This document shows, piece by piece, positions 24,000 to 33,190 of a stretch of 64,000 nucleotides of DNA. The DNA is taken from positions 1-64,000 of the forward strand of contig NZ_JAUSPS010000063.1 of NCBI RefSeq assembly GCF_030652775.1, in the 5' to 3' direction. Source of the DNA: Acetobacterium sp. (GTDB lineage: Bacteria; Bacillota; Clostridia; Eubacteriales; Eubacteriaceae). The notes under the pieces were generated by a model that saw only the letters and a program-made list of their open reading frames with translations, did not search any database and was not told the origin of the DNA. Made by a program: the position numbers and the translations under genes. How positions within the stretch are numbered: position 1 is the stretch's first letter; every line of letters starts with the position of its first letter.

Positions 24000-25922
24000 T
24001 TGGCAGATCACAAGAATATTGAACGGATTTGCATTATCATTGGTATCTTCACTCTGATCATTGGCATTGGTTTCGCTTATTTCGGCGAAAGCCTTGGGAT
24101 TATCGCCGGTACCAGCGCCGATTTAAGCTATGTAACGACATTATTTGATGACACGGTGGTTCATATCATCGATATTGAGATTAGTGAAACAGATTGGATT
24201 AGTCTTCAGGAGAATGCGGCAGAAGAAGAATATCAGCTTTGTGCTGTCACCGTTGACGGTGAAAAGCTGGACAATGTAGCCATTCGACCCAAGGGGAATT
24301 CATCCCTTTCCAGCGTGGTCTCGTCGGATTCGGAGCGTTACAGTTTTAAAATTGATTTTGATAAATATAGTGATGGCTTAACTTACCATGGCCTGGACAA
24401 GCTGAACCTTAACAATATCATTTCGGACAATACGTATTTAAAAGAATACCTGAGCTACGACATGATGGCCTATATGGGGGTGGCAGCACCGCTATCCAGC
24501 TTTGTTAAGGTGTCTGTCAACGGCGAATATTTTGGACTCTATCTGGCCGTGGAAGGGGTGGAAGAAGCCTTTGCTGAGCGAAATTACGGCTCAGATTATG
24601 GTAATATCTATAAACCGGACAGCATGCAAATGGGCGGTAGCGAAATGCCGGACATGAGCCAAATGCCAGACATGAGCCAAATGCCTGATATGAGCGAAAT
24701 GCCGGATCAGAGCAGTATGCCGGACATCAGTCAAATGGGGAATATGGGCGGAGCCGCGGGAAATGATGTGGCGTTAATTTATTCAGACGACGAACTGTCC
24801 AGTTATGAGAATATCTGGGAAGGCGCTGTTTTTGACGTCACTACCAGCGATAAAGAGCGACTGATCGACTCAATTAAACAGCTGAACGCCGGGGAAAACC
24901 TGAAAGAAGTAGTGGATGTGGAAGCGGTGCTCAAATACTTTGTGGTGCATAATTTTGTGAACAATTACGATAGCTATACCGGCAGCATGAAACACAATTA
25001 CTACCTGCGGGAAGAAGAAGGCCAATTATCGATGATTGGCTGGGATTATAATCTGGCCTTCAGCAATTTCAGCGGCGGCGGAATGGGAGGCGGAACAAAA
25101 ACAACCACCGCCAGTACCGACGAAGCGACAACCCTGGTGAATTACCCCATCGATACCCCGGTATCTGGTACCACCATGGACGAGCGGCCGCTACTCAATG
25201 AACTGCTTTCCAATGAAGCATATCTTGAACAATACCATCAATATTTTGCGGAATTTATCGCTGGCTACTTTGAAAGCGGCCAATACACCGAGACCATCGA
25301 TCAGGCCACCGCCCTGATATCCGACTATGTCAAAGACGATCCTACCGCTTTTTGCACTTATGAAGAGTATCAAGCCGGGGTTACCGTTCTGGAACAATTC
25401 TGTACGCTCCGAGCCGAGAGCATCAGTGGTCAGCTGGATGGCACGATACCGGCCACTACCGAAGGACAGGCGGCTCAGCCAACGCTGCGACTCGATGGCA
25501 GCAGTCTGGATGTTTCTGCCCTGGGCAGCAGTATGGGCGGTGGGATGGACAAAAACATGACAACACCAACCGATCAAGGGACGGATCAAACAGCAAGCTC
25601 CGACCCAATGAAAGGCGCTCAGACAACAACAGCAACCACTCAACAGTCCGCCAAGGGGCAACCACCGACCCGACCCGAGGGTGAGACAACCGCAGCAGCA
25701 ACCACCCAACCAGCAGATAGCAGTGAAGCAACAACCACTGCCGAGAACCAGACCGGGGATAGGCAAGCCGCTCCAACCAGTGAGAACGGCCTGCAAAACA
25801 ACCGCACCAATCCCAATGGCGCAACAGCAACAAATTGGGATCTCACGACCCTGATTCTGTTAGGGGGGGCTTGTCTGCTGCTGGTTATGGGTATTCTGGT
25901 GACGAAACTTTATAAGCGATAA
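24000..25922 (+). CDS. CotH kinase-family membrane protein
   Basis: This 640-residue protein has an N-terminal membrane anchor (about 10-30), a CotH kinase-like domain and a C-terminal membrane helix (about 618-636). The long linker before that helix is rich in Thr, Gln and Pro. CotH landmarks are RPKGNSS, FKIDFDKY, LDKLNLNN, YFGLYLAVEGV and the metal/catalytic segment MIGWDYNLAF. CotH of Bacillus phosphorylates spore coat proteins; the substrate here is unknown. Five MPDxSx repeats interrupt the kinase domain near residues 216-245. TTG at 24000 follows AGAGGTGA at a good distance, so it is preferred to the GTG at 23991. Confidence 0.85.
   Translation: MADHKNIERICIIIGIFTLIIGIGFAYFGESLGIIAGTSADLSYVTTLFDDTVVHIIDIEISETDWISLQENAAEEEYQLCAVTVDGEKLDNVAIRPKGNSSLSSVVSSDSERYSFKIDFDKYSDGLTYHGLDKLNLNNIISDNTYLKEYLSYDMMAYMGVAAPLSSFVKVSVNGEYFGLYLAVEGVEEAFAERNYGSDYGNIYKPDSMQMGGSEMPDMSQMPDMSQMPDMSEMPDQSSMPDISQMGNMGGAAGNDVALIYSDDELSSYENIWEGAVFDVTTSDKERLIDSIKQLNAGENLKEVVDVEAVLKYFVVHNFVNNYDSYTGSMKHNYYLREEEGQLSMIGWDYNLAFSNFSGGGMGGGTKTTTASTDEATTLVNYPIDTPVSGTTMDERPLLNELLSNEAYLEQYHQYFAEFIAGYFESGQYTETIDQATALISDYVKDDPTAFCTYEEYQAGVTVLEQFCTLRAESISGQLDGTIPATTEGQAAQPTLRLDGSSLDVSALGSSMGGGMDKNMTTPTDQGTDQTASSDPMKGAQTTTATTQQSAKGQPPTRPEGETTAAATTQPADSSEATTTAENQTGDRQAAPTSENGLQNNRTNPNGATATNWDLTTLILLGGACLLLVMGILVTKLYKR
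24645..24734 (+). repeat. Five tandem 18-bp repeats inside the CotH gene
   Basis: Five in-frame units begin ATGCCG/A/T-GA and encode MPDMSQ, MPDMSQ, MPDMSE, MPDQSS and MPDISQ. The array should vary in copy number by slippage while keeping frame. It yields a Met-rich, acidic loop. Confidence 0.9.
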
Positions 25923-25961
25923 GCTCAAGCGGATTAAGAGCATTAATGATAAACCTGATAT

Positions 25962-26000
25962 TGAACAGCGGCGGGAGCCATTGGGCAATCGCCGCTGTTC
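25962..26000 (+). terminator. Possible terminator of the VTC-CotH operon
   Basis: An 11-bp GC-rich stem (GAACAGCGGCG with CGCCGCTGTTC) encloses a 17-nt loop, 39 bp after the CotH stop. The following sequence is only moderately T-rich, so it may be a processing or pausing hairpin and not a strong terminator. Confidence 0.5.
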
Positions 26001-26031
26001 TAATATAACCAGTGGTTTGGCAAAGAAAAGA

Positions 26032-26060
26032 TTGACTTTTATCACCAATTACCGTATAAT
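26032..26060 (+). promoter_or_regulatory. Promoter of tRNA-Ser
   Basis: TTGACT (26032-26037), a 17-bp spacer and TATAAT (26055-26060) form a near-consensus promoter, with transcription starting about 37 bp before the tRNA. Confidence 0.85.
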
Positions 26061-26104
26061 CAACAAGCATGAAAAAATCGAATAAATTTTTTTGTTCTAC
26101 CTTA

Positions 26105-26194
26105 GGAGAGATGTCTGAGTGGTCGAAGGAGCACGCCTGGAAAGCGTGTGTACGTGTAAGCGTACCGAGGGTTCAAATCCCTCTCTCTCCGCCA
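26105..26194 (+). tRNA. tRNA-Ser (anticodon GGA)
   Basis: This is a class II tRNA with a long variable arm. The acceptor stem GGAGAGA pairs with TCTCTCC, followed by discriminator G and an encoded CCA. The anticodon arm CACGC-CTGGAAA-GCGTG gives anticodon GGA, reading UCC and UCU serine codons. The T arm GAGGGTTCAAATCCCTC is canonical. Confidence 0.97.
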
Positions 26195-26221
26195 TTTTAT
26201 TTAATGAAGAAATGTTATGAT

Positions 26222-26248
26222 GCAGCCGTTTGTGGCTGTTTTTTTTAT
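26222..26248 (+). terminator. Terminator of tRNA-Ser
   Basis: A short hairpin GCAGCC-GTTTGT-GGCTGT is followed by eight T residues, 27 bp after the tRNA. Confidence 0.75.
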
Positions 26249-26335
26249 GCCGTTTGGTAAAGTTGCCCCCTTAGTTTACCCTTAAGCGATTAATGACACC
26301 GATAAGGATCGTTGCAGAGCCTTAAATATCGCCCA

Positions 26336-26764
26336 TCACTGCTTGGGTTGGACCCGGATTTGAATCAGATTTTTCACATCTTCCAGAATCCGTTCAGAGG
26401 TAACAGGAATCATCAGCCAGCGGCCGCCGGCAGCAAAGGGTGTCCTGGCAAAGAGGGCTTGAATTTCCGGGCTGGCCTGGGGAAGGTAGGCTTCTGCTTC
26501 ACTTTGCTCCTTGTTTCCGATTACTACCAGGGCAATGAAATAACCATCCATGGGATAGAGCACGCAAAGCGATTTGCTGCTTTTTCGGTACTTCAAATTC
26601 CAGCCACGCTGTGCGGAACAGCGGCTATAATTCATGATCGGTTTAATGTGATAGGCGGTTTCAATAAAGCTTTGTAAATCAACCCAGAGGGGATTATTGA
26701 CGAAACTGATCATCTCGGCCATTGTTGGCTCATGAATCTGTTCAAAAGACTGACTCCATTCCAT
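26336..26764 (-). CDS. DUF3788 family protein
   Basis: This 142-residue protein matches DUF3788 in appearance: an N-terminal EPTMAEMISFVNNPLWVDL, a middle YSRCSAQRGWNLKYRKSSKSLCVLYPMDGYFIALVVIG and a tail GGRWLMIPVTSERILEDVKNLIQIRV. The function is unknown; the fold is likely a small alpha/beta domain binding a ligand or effector. The ATG at 26764 has GGAGG 6 nt upstream, so an upstream in-frame start (26845) is rejected. Confidence 0.8.
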   Translation of the reverse strand: MEWSQSFEQIHEPTMAEMISFVNNPLWVDLQSFIETAYHIKPIMNYSRCSAQRGWNLKYRKSSKSLCVLYPMDGYFIALVVIGNKEQSEAEAYLPQASPEIQALFARTPFAAGGRWLMIPVTSERILEDVKNLIQIRVQPKQ

Positions 26765-27123
26765 GAGGAACCTCCAATATTTTTCTGGTAATCGTAGAAC
26801 GTAGAGGTGCTGGAGCAGTTTGCAAAGCCCAGGGTACTTTCCCAATCACCGATAATTTTATAATTAGAATTTATCACCATGTGCCAGGGAGGTCAAGTTA
26901 ATTTGAAAAAAATGGGAGGGATGCATTTGAGTAAATCTTTTACTTTTGTCAAGAAAAGTGAAAATAAAGAATATACGTGGCGAAAAAATGAAAAATGCCA
27001 TCGATTTTTGATGGGTAGAGGCGTATAATGATAGTAATGATAAAAAATACATTAGCGTGACCGGTCTATTTAACTTAAAGTTGAAAGGACTTGAAGACAA
27101 TCACGATAAAGGGGGAATCAATC

Positions 27124-27729
27124 ATGTATGTTACCAACAATAGTTATGTGACACAGAATCGCATGTTTTCAGGAACCGGAAAAATTGCTGGGGTTCGGTT
27201 GCCGGATTTTACAGATGTTCATGTTAATACAAAAAAAGAATCTGGTATTAGTGATTGTGAATACGAACAAGCCATAGTTGAACAAGCAATAATGGATCAG
27301 AAAGCCGGAAAATTTCAGAACGAATCAGTGGGATTTAACAAATTGGCGAAAAAATATGTTTCGGAAGTATCACCAGATCGAAGCAGAATTATTACCGAAG
27401 GTTTACAAAAAGCATTAAAAAGTGATCTGGATATTCTAAAACCAATCGATTGGATTGCCTTGATTTTTGAAGGAAAAGTAAAGTATCAAAAAGAATCGGA
27501 TTTAGTAGAATACGCTGAATTCTATGATGGCAATGGCGAAATGGTTGCAAAATATTCAAATGGTGGTTGGACGATGTTAAATACAAAGGCAGAAACGGGT
27601 CGTCAAATGGAAATGTGTTCTATTTATAATGCGGCGTGGGGAGCTGCGGCAAAAGCCGGTCAGGAAGTAAATGATGGAGCAGCAGATAGTAAAGGAAATC
27701 CCAATAATACCCTTGATCGGTTGGTATAG
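27124..27729 (+). CDS. Hypothetical protein, 201 residues
   Basis: I do not recognise a family. The protein has no signal peptide or membrane helix. Its N terminus is polar (MYVTNNSYVTQNRMFSGTGK), the middle is helix-prone with charged residues (SPDRSRIITEGLQKALKSDLDI), and the end is Ala/Gly/Asn-rich. The ATG follows AAAGGGGG by 8 nt, a strong RBS. A TATAAT at 27021-27026 could be its -10. It stands alone between the DUF3788 gene and the ABC exporter. The coding frame is convincing because base composition and RBS fit, but no role can be assigned. Confidence 0.7.
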   Translation: MYVTNNSYVTQNRMFSGTGKIAGVRLPDFTDVHVNTKKESGISDCEYEQAIVEQAIMDQKAGKFQNESVGFNKLAKKYVSEVSPDRSRIITEGLQKALKSDLDILKPIDWIALIFEGKVKYQKESDLVEYAEFYDGNGEMVAKYSNGGWTMLNTKAETGRQMEMCSIYNAAWGAAAKAGQEVNDGAADSKGNPNNTLDRLV

Positions 27730-28029
27730 ATATCACAAAACGGATGATGCCGTCCCACCAATTACAACAAACTTCTTAATGAGGATTAAAAGCGGACTGT
27801 ATTTTTAAATATCTGAATTTTACGGTCTTTTTTGAGGTTAAATAATCTGATCCACAGGGTAGGTGCAACTTAACGAATTGGGAAAAGAATGGTGAAACTG
27901 TCAGCGGGCGGCAGCTTTTGGATAAAAAAATTTTTAATTGCCTTAAAGGGCTTGACTGTTGAGGTACGGTATCGTTTATGATAGGGGTAGTGACTCTGCA
28001 ATTGAACAACAAGACAGGAGGGATGATCA
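27730..28029. other. Intergenic region before the ABC exporter
   Basis: This 300-bp gap has no credible gene. Its only clear signal is TTGACT (27952-27957) and TATGAT (27977-27982), a possible plus-strand promoter with a 19-bp spacer. Such a long spacer is typical of MerR-family activated multidrug-type promoters. That fits an exporter operon, but no dyad or MerR gene is evident here. AGGAGGG precedes the exporter start. Confidence 0.4.
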
Positions 28030-29769
28030 ATGACCTATTTAATCCAATTTTTAAAAGAAAAAAAAGTGATGCTGTTTTTAATTATTCTGGCAACGGTGAT
28101 CCAGTCCTTCAGTATGTTGGCGGTGCCCTATTTTGCGGCCAAAATTATCGACGACGGGATTCTCAAAAAAGATCTGATGGCAATTGTGATATTGGGTTTT
28201 CAGATGCTGGCAGCAGTGGGATTATCGGCCCTGATTTCCTTATGGGCCAGCTACCTGAGTGCTGATTTAGCGGCACTTTCAGGAAAATACCTGCGCGACC
28301 GGATTTTTGACAAAACCCAAATTTTGTCAATCCGTGATTTCAACCATTTTAGTACCGCTTCAATGATTACCCGGGCAACCAGTGATATTACGGTCATCCA
28401 GCAGACCGTGATTATGTTTGCCCAAATGATTCTGCCGGCTCCGATTATTGCGATAACAGCGATTGTCATGACCATTGGCGTGAGTCCATCACTGGTAATG
28501 ATTCCCATCATTGCGATGGTTGTTTTTATGTTGGCCATTTACCTTATCTTCATCAAAGCCAGCCCGATCTCGAAAACCATCCAAAAACGGTTGGATGTCA
28601 TTAATCGCATCATGGGCGAAGCGATTACCGGAGTTCGGGTGATCCGAGCCTTTGACAATTCCGAATTCGAACGAAAACGAACCAATCAAGCTTTTTTAAA
28701 TTACGCCGACAACGTGATTCGCCTGAATAAGACCTTTGCAGTGTTCAGTCCGCTGATCTGGTCGATTGTCGGGATTAGTATGGTGGCGGTGTTATGGTTT
28801 GGCAGTTTTCTGGTGCTCAACGGCGAAATTCAGGTCGGCGGCATTATCGCCGTTTCAGAATATACCATTCTTTTGTTGATCGCACTGATTATGTCTTCGA
28901 TGGTGATGGTGATGTTACCGAAAATGAAAGCCTGTCTGGATCGAACACAGGAAGTATTGGATACAATCCCGGAAATTGCGGATAAAACCCAGGCACAGGC
29001 CTTGCGAAACCCCGCTAATCCGGCAAAAATCGTCTTTGATCAGGTCAGCTTCTCCTATCGGGGCGCTGAGGAGTCGGTTTTGGAGGGCATCAGCTTTTCT
29101 TGTGAGCAGGGTAAAACCACCGCCATTATCGGTGGCACCGGGTCGGGCAAGAGTACCATTGCCAGTCTGTTGCTGCGTCTTTATGATGTGGCCAGCGGGT
29201 CGATCACCCTGGAGGGGACGGATATCCGTCAGATGACCCAGCATGAGCTGCGGGAAGGCATCAGTTATGTGCCCCAGAAGGCGATTCTCTTTAGTGGTAC
29301 CATTGCCGACAATCTGCGGATGGGAAACAGCCAGGCAACTCCGGCAGAGTTGGAACATGCCGCCCAAATAGCCCAGGCGCATGACTTCGTTACCGAGCTG
29401 ACGGAAGGCTATCAAAGTCCGGTGGCTCAGGGCGGCACCAATTTTTCTGGCGGCCAGAAGCAACGGCTTTGCATTGCCCGGGCGCTGGTAAAAAAAGCCC
29501 CGGTATATATTTTTGACGACAGCTTTTCAGCCCTGGATTTTAAAACCGATGCGGCGCTTAGAAAAGCACTGAAAAAAGAGATGGCGGATGCGGCGATGGT
29601 GATTGTGGCTCAACGGGTCAGCACCATTATCGAGGCCGATCAGATCATCGTGCTGGATGCCGGCCGGATGGCCGGCATCGGTAGCCATGGTGAACTGATG
29701 AAAAGCTGCCTCGTTTATCAGGAAATCGTTGCGTCTCAGCTCAGTGAAACGGAGGCTGACAGTTTATGA
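28030..29769 (+). CDS. ABC exporter half-transporter, non-consensus NBD
   Basis: This 579-residue protein has six N-terminal membrane helices and a C-terminal ATPase domain. It has Walker A GGTGSGKST, signature FSGGQKQRL and Walker B VYIFDDSFSALD. The residue after the Walker B Asp is Asp in place of the catalytic Glu, as in the degenerate half of heterodimeric type IV exporters. It overlaps the next half-transporter by 4 bp (ATGA). The pair probably exports lipids, peptides or drugs; the substrate is unknown. AGGAGG lies 9 nt before the ATG. Confidence 0.92.
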   Translation: MTYLIQFLKEKKVMLFLIILATVIQSFSMLAVPYFAAKIIDDGILKKDLMAIVILGFQMLAAVGLSALISLWASYLSADLAALSGKYLRDRIFDKTQILSIRDFNHFSTASMITRATSDITVIQQTVIMFAQMILPAPIIAITAIVMTIGVSPSLVMIPIIAMVVFMLAIYLIFIKASPISKTIQKRLDVINRIMGEAITGVRVIRAFDNSEFERKRTNQAFLNYADNVIRLNKTFAVFSPLIWSIVGISMVAVLWFGSFLVLNGEIQVGGIIAVSEYTILLLIALIMSSMVMVMLPKMKACLDRTQEVLDTIPEIADKTQAQALRNPANPAKIVFDQVSFSYRGAEESVLEGISFSCEQGKTTAIIGGTGSGKSTIASLLLRLYDVASGSITLEGTDIRQMTQHELREGISYVPQKAILFSGTIADNLRMGNSQATPAELEHAAQIAQAHDFVTELTEGYQSPVAQGGTNFSGGQKQRLCIARALVKKAPVYIFDDSFSALDFKTDAALRKALKKEMADAAMVIVAQRVSTIIEADQIIVLDAGRMAGIGSHGELMKSCLVYQEIVASQLSETEADSL

Positions 29770-31640
29770 AGAAACAACGAAAAAAACCACAGCAAGAAAA
29801 TAAGCAAGCGCTTAATAGTAAAGACATGCCTAAAATGGAAGACTTATCTGAAATGGAAGATATCCCCAAAAATTCAAAGGCTTCAGCCAAACGATTAATG
29901 GGGCTGCTGTTAAAACAAAAGGGAGCCCTAGTGATCATCCTGCTGGCAGCGGTGGTCAGTAACGGGCTTTATGCTTTTACCCCCATTATCATGGGGAAAG
30001 CTCTGGATCAACTGATTCAGGCCATCAGTACCAACGGCATCGGCGGCGGTTTTGAAGAGTTGGCCAAGATCGTGGGGCTGTCCCTGTTATTGTTACTGAT
30101 GGCCTATCTGATTGGGGCGGCATTCTCCTTTCTCCAGGAATATACCATGGCCAGTGTGGGTGAAAAGTTAGCCTTGTCGCTGCGGGAGAAAATAAGCGAA
30201 AAGATTACCAGGCTACCGCTGCATTATTACGATGCCAATGAAACCGGAGAGGTTTTAAGCCGAACCACCAATGATCCCGATAAGATTGCCGAGATTTTAA
30301 AAACCGGGGCGTTGCAGTTTACCAATGCCGTCTGTAACCTTACTTTCAGCATTGTTATTATGTTTGTCCTAAGCCCTGTCATGGCGGTGATCATCATTGC
30401 GACGATGTCGCTAAGTGTTTTTGCGACCAAATGGATTTCCGGAAAAACGTTGGCCATTTTCTATGAAAATCAGAAGGTACTAGGGGAACTAAACGGAAAA
30501 ATCGAAGAATATTATACCGGAAACCTGATTATCAAAAGCTTCAACCAACAGGAGCGGGTCATTCAAACTGAGCGGGAGTTGAGTGATCGGCAGTATCAAG
30601 CCAACAAAAGATCGCAATTTGTGATCTATGCCATCTATCCGGCGATCCGCTTTTTGACCCAGTTGAGTTTTGTAGTAACGGCCATTGTCGGGGGGATTTT
30701 TGCGATTAATGGCACGATGACGATTGGAACGGTGCAAGCTTTTTTGCAGTATGTCAATCAGATTGCCGATCCGATTACCCAGTCTTCCTACTTTATCAAT
30801 TCGATGCAGGCCGCCCTGGCATCGGCGGAACGGGTGTTTGAATTTCTGGACGAACCCGAAGAGGTGCCTGAAACCAGCACGCCCAAACAGATTACCCAAC
30901 CGGAAGGAGCGGTGGCATTTGAACATGTCCGCTTTGGTTATCATCCTGATGAACTGTTGATGGAGGATGTCAGCTTTACCGTCAAACCCAACGAGATGGT
31001 GGCCATTGTCGGGCCTACCGGTGCCGGTAAAACAACCCTGGTCAATCTATTGATGCGGTTCTACGAACTGGATGGCGGCACGATAAAAGTCGATGGAATT
31101 GATGTTAAAGAGCTGACCAAAAGCGGACTGCGGCGGATGGTCGGAATGGTACTTCAGGATACCTGGCTCTTTAAAGGAACGATTGCCGAGAACATTGCCT
31201 ATGGCAAGATGGATGCCACCCGGGAAGAAATTATTCAGGTGGCCAAGGCGGCACGATGCGACCATTTTATAAGGACTTTGTCAGAAGGCTATGATACGGT
31301 GATCTCTAATGAAGAAGGAACGGTCTCCCAGGGGCAAATGCAGCTGTTGACCATTGCCCGAGCGATGCTGGCTAATCCCGCCCTGATGATTCTGGATGAA
31401 GCGACCTCCAGCGTTGACACCAAAACTGAATTGCAGGTGCAGAAAGCGATGCTTTCGAGTATGAAGGGAAAAACCAGCTTTGTTATTGCCCATCGGCTTT
31501 CCACTATCAAGTCGGCGGATCTGATTCTGGTAATGAAAAACGGTACCATCGTTGAAACGGGAACCCATCAGGAATTGCTGGCCGCAGGTACATTTTATGC
31601 CGATTTGTATAATAGCCAATTTAATAATCTGGTGGTGTGA
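29766..31640 (+). CDS. ABC exporter half-transporter, partner subunit
   Basis: This 624-residue protein has a charged N-terminal extension of about 45 residues, six membrane helices and an ATPase domain. Walker A is GPTGAGKTT and Walker B LMILDEATSSVD keeps the catalytic Glu. Its signature VSQGQMQ departs from LSGGQ. In a heterodimer this weak signature faces the Asp-containing Walker B of the other subunit, so one nucleotide site is degenerate and one intact, as in TM287/288-type transporters. Confidence 0.92.
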   Translation: MKKQRKKPQQENKQALNSKDMPKMEDLSEMEDIPKNSKASAKRLMGLLLKQKGALVIILLAAVVSNGLYAFTPIIMGKALDQLIQAISTNGIGGGFEELAKIVGLSLLLLLMAYLIGAAFSFLQEYTMASVGEKLALSLREKISEKITRLPLHYYDANETGEVLSRTTNDPDKIAEILKTGALQFTNAVCNLTFSIVIMFVLSPVMAVIIIATMSLSVFATKWISGKTLAIFYENQKVLGELNGKIEEYYTGNLIIKSFNQQERVIQTERELSDRQYQANKRSQFVIYAIYPAIRFLTQLSFVVTAIVGGIFAINGTMTIGTVQAFLQYVNQIADPITQSSYFINSMQAALASAERVFEFLDEPEEVPETSTPKQITQPEGAVAFEHVRFGYHPDELLMEDVSFTVKPNEMVAIVGPTGAGKTTLVNLLMRFYELDGGTIKVDGIDVKELTKSGLRRMVGMVLQDTWLFKGTIAENIAYGKMDATREEIIQVAKAARCDHFIRTLSEGYDTVISNEEGTVSQGQMQLLTIARAMLANPALMILDEATSSVDTKTELQVQKAMLSSMKGKTSFVIAHRLSTIKSADLILVMKNGTIVETGTHQELLAAGTFYADLYNSQFNNLVV

Positions 31641-31691
31641 AAATACCTAACAGCACGAGAAACAGTGGTTGGATTTAAGTAGGGAGGAATT

Positions 31692-32957
31692 TTGGATAAT
31701 TTAGTTGTAGATGAAATGATAGAAAAACTTAAGTGTGAAAATATCAAGCGATGGTGGAGCACGGACAAGTGTTTCCCTGTTTTGGGCGAAGAAATTAGCA
31801 TCAAAGAAAAAATGACCCGCGAAAAGGACATGAATCAGTTTATCAATGACCTTTTTTTGCATTTAAAACAATGCCCTAAGAATAAAGACTTACAAACGGC
31901 CTGGAAAAACAACTTATGGGCGCTGATAAAAAACTTTGCAGAACGGTCGGGTTTTACGGAAGAGGCGATTAATCAAGATTTTGCCGAAGCCCTTCCAACC
32001 GTAACGCATCAGTTTATTTGCAGGGTAAAAGCGTTTAACGCAGAGATAAAATTGGACAACATGCTGCAAGCCCTCAGAAATGTCTGGATTATGAATCTGC
32101 TTCAGGTTTTGTTTCAGGTCAAGGTCGAGTATACCCCTTCAATTTTTGCCTATAGTATGCTTTATCCGTATACCGATAATTATTTAGATGACCCGGAAGT
32201 ATCCTTGGAGGATAAACAACAGGTTAGTGAACGCTTTAGAAGCCGGTTAGAAGGTGAACAAGTAGAAGCAAATAATGCCTACGAAGCGGCCTTATTTAAT
32301 TTTGTTGGGATGATTGAGAGCCAATATAGTAGAGTGGGTTTTGAAGAATTATATGAAAGTCTCTTAGCTATTCACGATGCCCAATATAATAGTCTGATGC
32401 AGCATAATGAGATGACTTCCCCTTACGAAAGAGACGTCTTGGGAATAAGTGCTGAGAAAGGCGGAGCGTCCGTACTGGCAGATGCCTATTTAGTAAATGG
32501 CAAACTTTCTGATGCGCAGATGGATTTTGCCTTTGCATATGGCGTGCTGCTTCAATTATGTGATGATTTACAGGATGCCAAAGAGGATCGGGAGAATGGA
32601 CACATGACCATTTTTTCGGTAACTTTAAAAAAGTGGCCATTAGATAAGCTAACCAATGCTTTGTTTGATTTTTCAAGTATGATAATGTCAGATTTAGATG
32701 AAAATCTTGATCATGAGGAATCCCGTAAAATGAAACTCTTTTTACAGAAAAATCTGATTCTCCTGATATTTGAAGCTATTTCACAAAACCAGGATTATTA
32801 TAGTAAAGAATACATCAAGGCCATCGAAAAATATCTACCTTTTAGAATGAACTATACGAAAAAGCTTTATAAAAAGCTAAAGCGAAATTATGCCAACTTT
32901 ACAAACATCGCCGGGTACACCATCGATGATGTCATACTCATTGCGACGGAGATGTAG
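31692..32957 (+). CDS. Class I isoprenoid synthase-like protein
   Basis: This 421-residue, largely helical protein carries two Asp-rich motifs typical of the trans-prenyl/terpene synthase fold: DNYLDD at 162-167 and CDDLQDAKED at 290-299. These would bind Mg2+ and a prenyl diphosphate. It resembles proteins annotated as class 1 isoprenoid biosynthesis enzymes, and overall similarity to ordinary polyprenyl synthases is low. The TTG start has GGGAGG 4 nt upstream. It lies 51 bp after a heterodimeric ABC exporter with no terminator between, so the two may share a transcript. Product and substrate are unknown. Confidence 0.7.
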   Translation: MDNLVVDEMIEKLKCENIKRWWSTDKCFPVLGEEISIKEKMTREKDMNQFINDLFLHLKQCPKNKDLQTAWKNNLWALIKNFAERSGFTEEAINQDFAEALPTVTHQFICRVKAFNAEIKLDNMLQALRNVWIMNLLQVLFQVKVEYTPSIFAYSMLYPYTDNYLDDPEVSLEDKQQVSERFRSRLEGEQVEANNAYEAALFNFVGMIESQYSRVGFEELYESLLAIHDAQYNSLMQHNEMTSPYERDVLGISAEKGGASVLADAYLVNGKLSDAQMDFAFAYGVLLQLCDDLQDAKEDRENGHMTIFSVTLKKWPLDKLTNALFDFSSMIMSDLDENLDHEESRKMKLFLQKNLILLIFEAISQNQDYYSKEYIKAIEKYLPFRMNYTKKLYKKLKRNYANFTNIAGYTIDDVILIATEM

Positions 32958-33101
32958 ATCAGCCGGATCAGAACCAAGATTGAATCACGGCTTGGGCCAT
33001 TCCATGGGGTAGCTCTAACAATTTATCACCATGGTTCGGATAGGTCAATGAAAAGATGAGCATAACGAATGATGAACTGCCAGCGCCAGTTATAGATAAC
33101 T

Positions 33102-33139
33102 TAAAAAAGGAAGAACTCTGTTTGGAGTTCCTCCTTTTT
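33102..33139. terminator. Bidirectional terminator
   Basis: A hairpin (AAAAAGGA-A-GAACTC, TGTTT loop, GGAGTTC-CTCCTTTTT) lies between the convergent isoprenoid-synthase-like and alcohol dehydrogenase genes, with A and T runs on either side. Confidence 0.85.
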
Positions 33140-33190
33140 GCATCTGGGGTTCTTGGCTATAATCGGTTGTCAGCATGGTCGCTGTGAGAA

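Noticed and set aside
25191-25846. Long minus-strand frames rich in Cys, Leu and Trp opposite the CotH linker
   Set aside because: Composition is the mirror of the Thr/Gln/Pro-rich linker codons on the plus strand; no start signal.
26259-26280. GGTAAA/TTTACC dyad as the DUF3788 gene terminator
   Set aside because: The stem is short and no T run follows on the minus strand.
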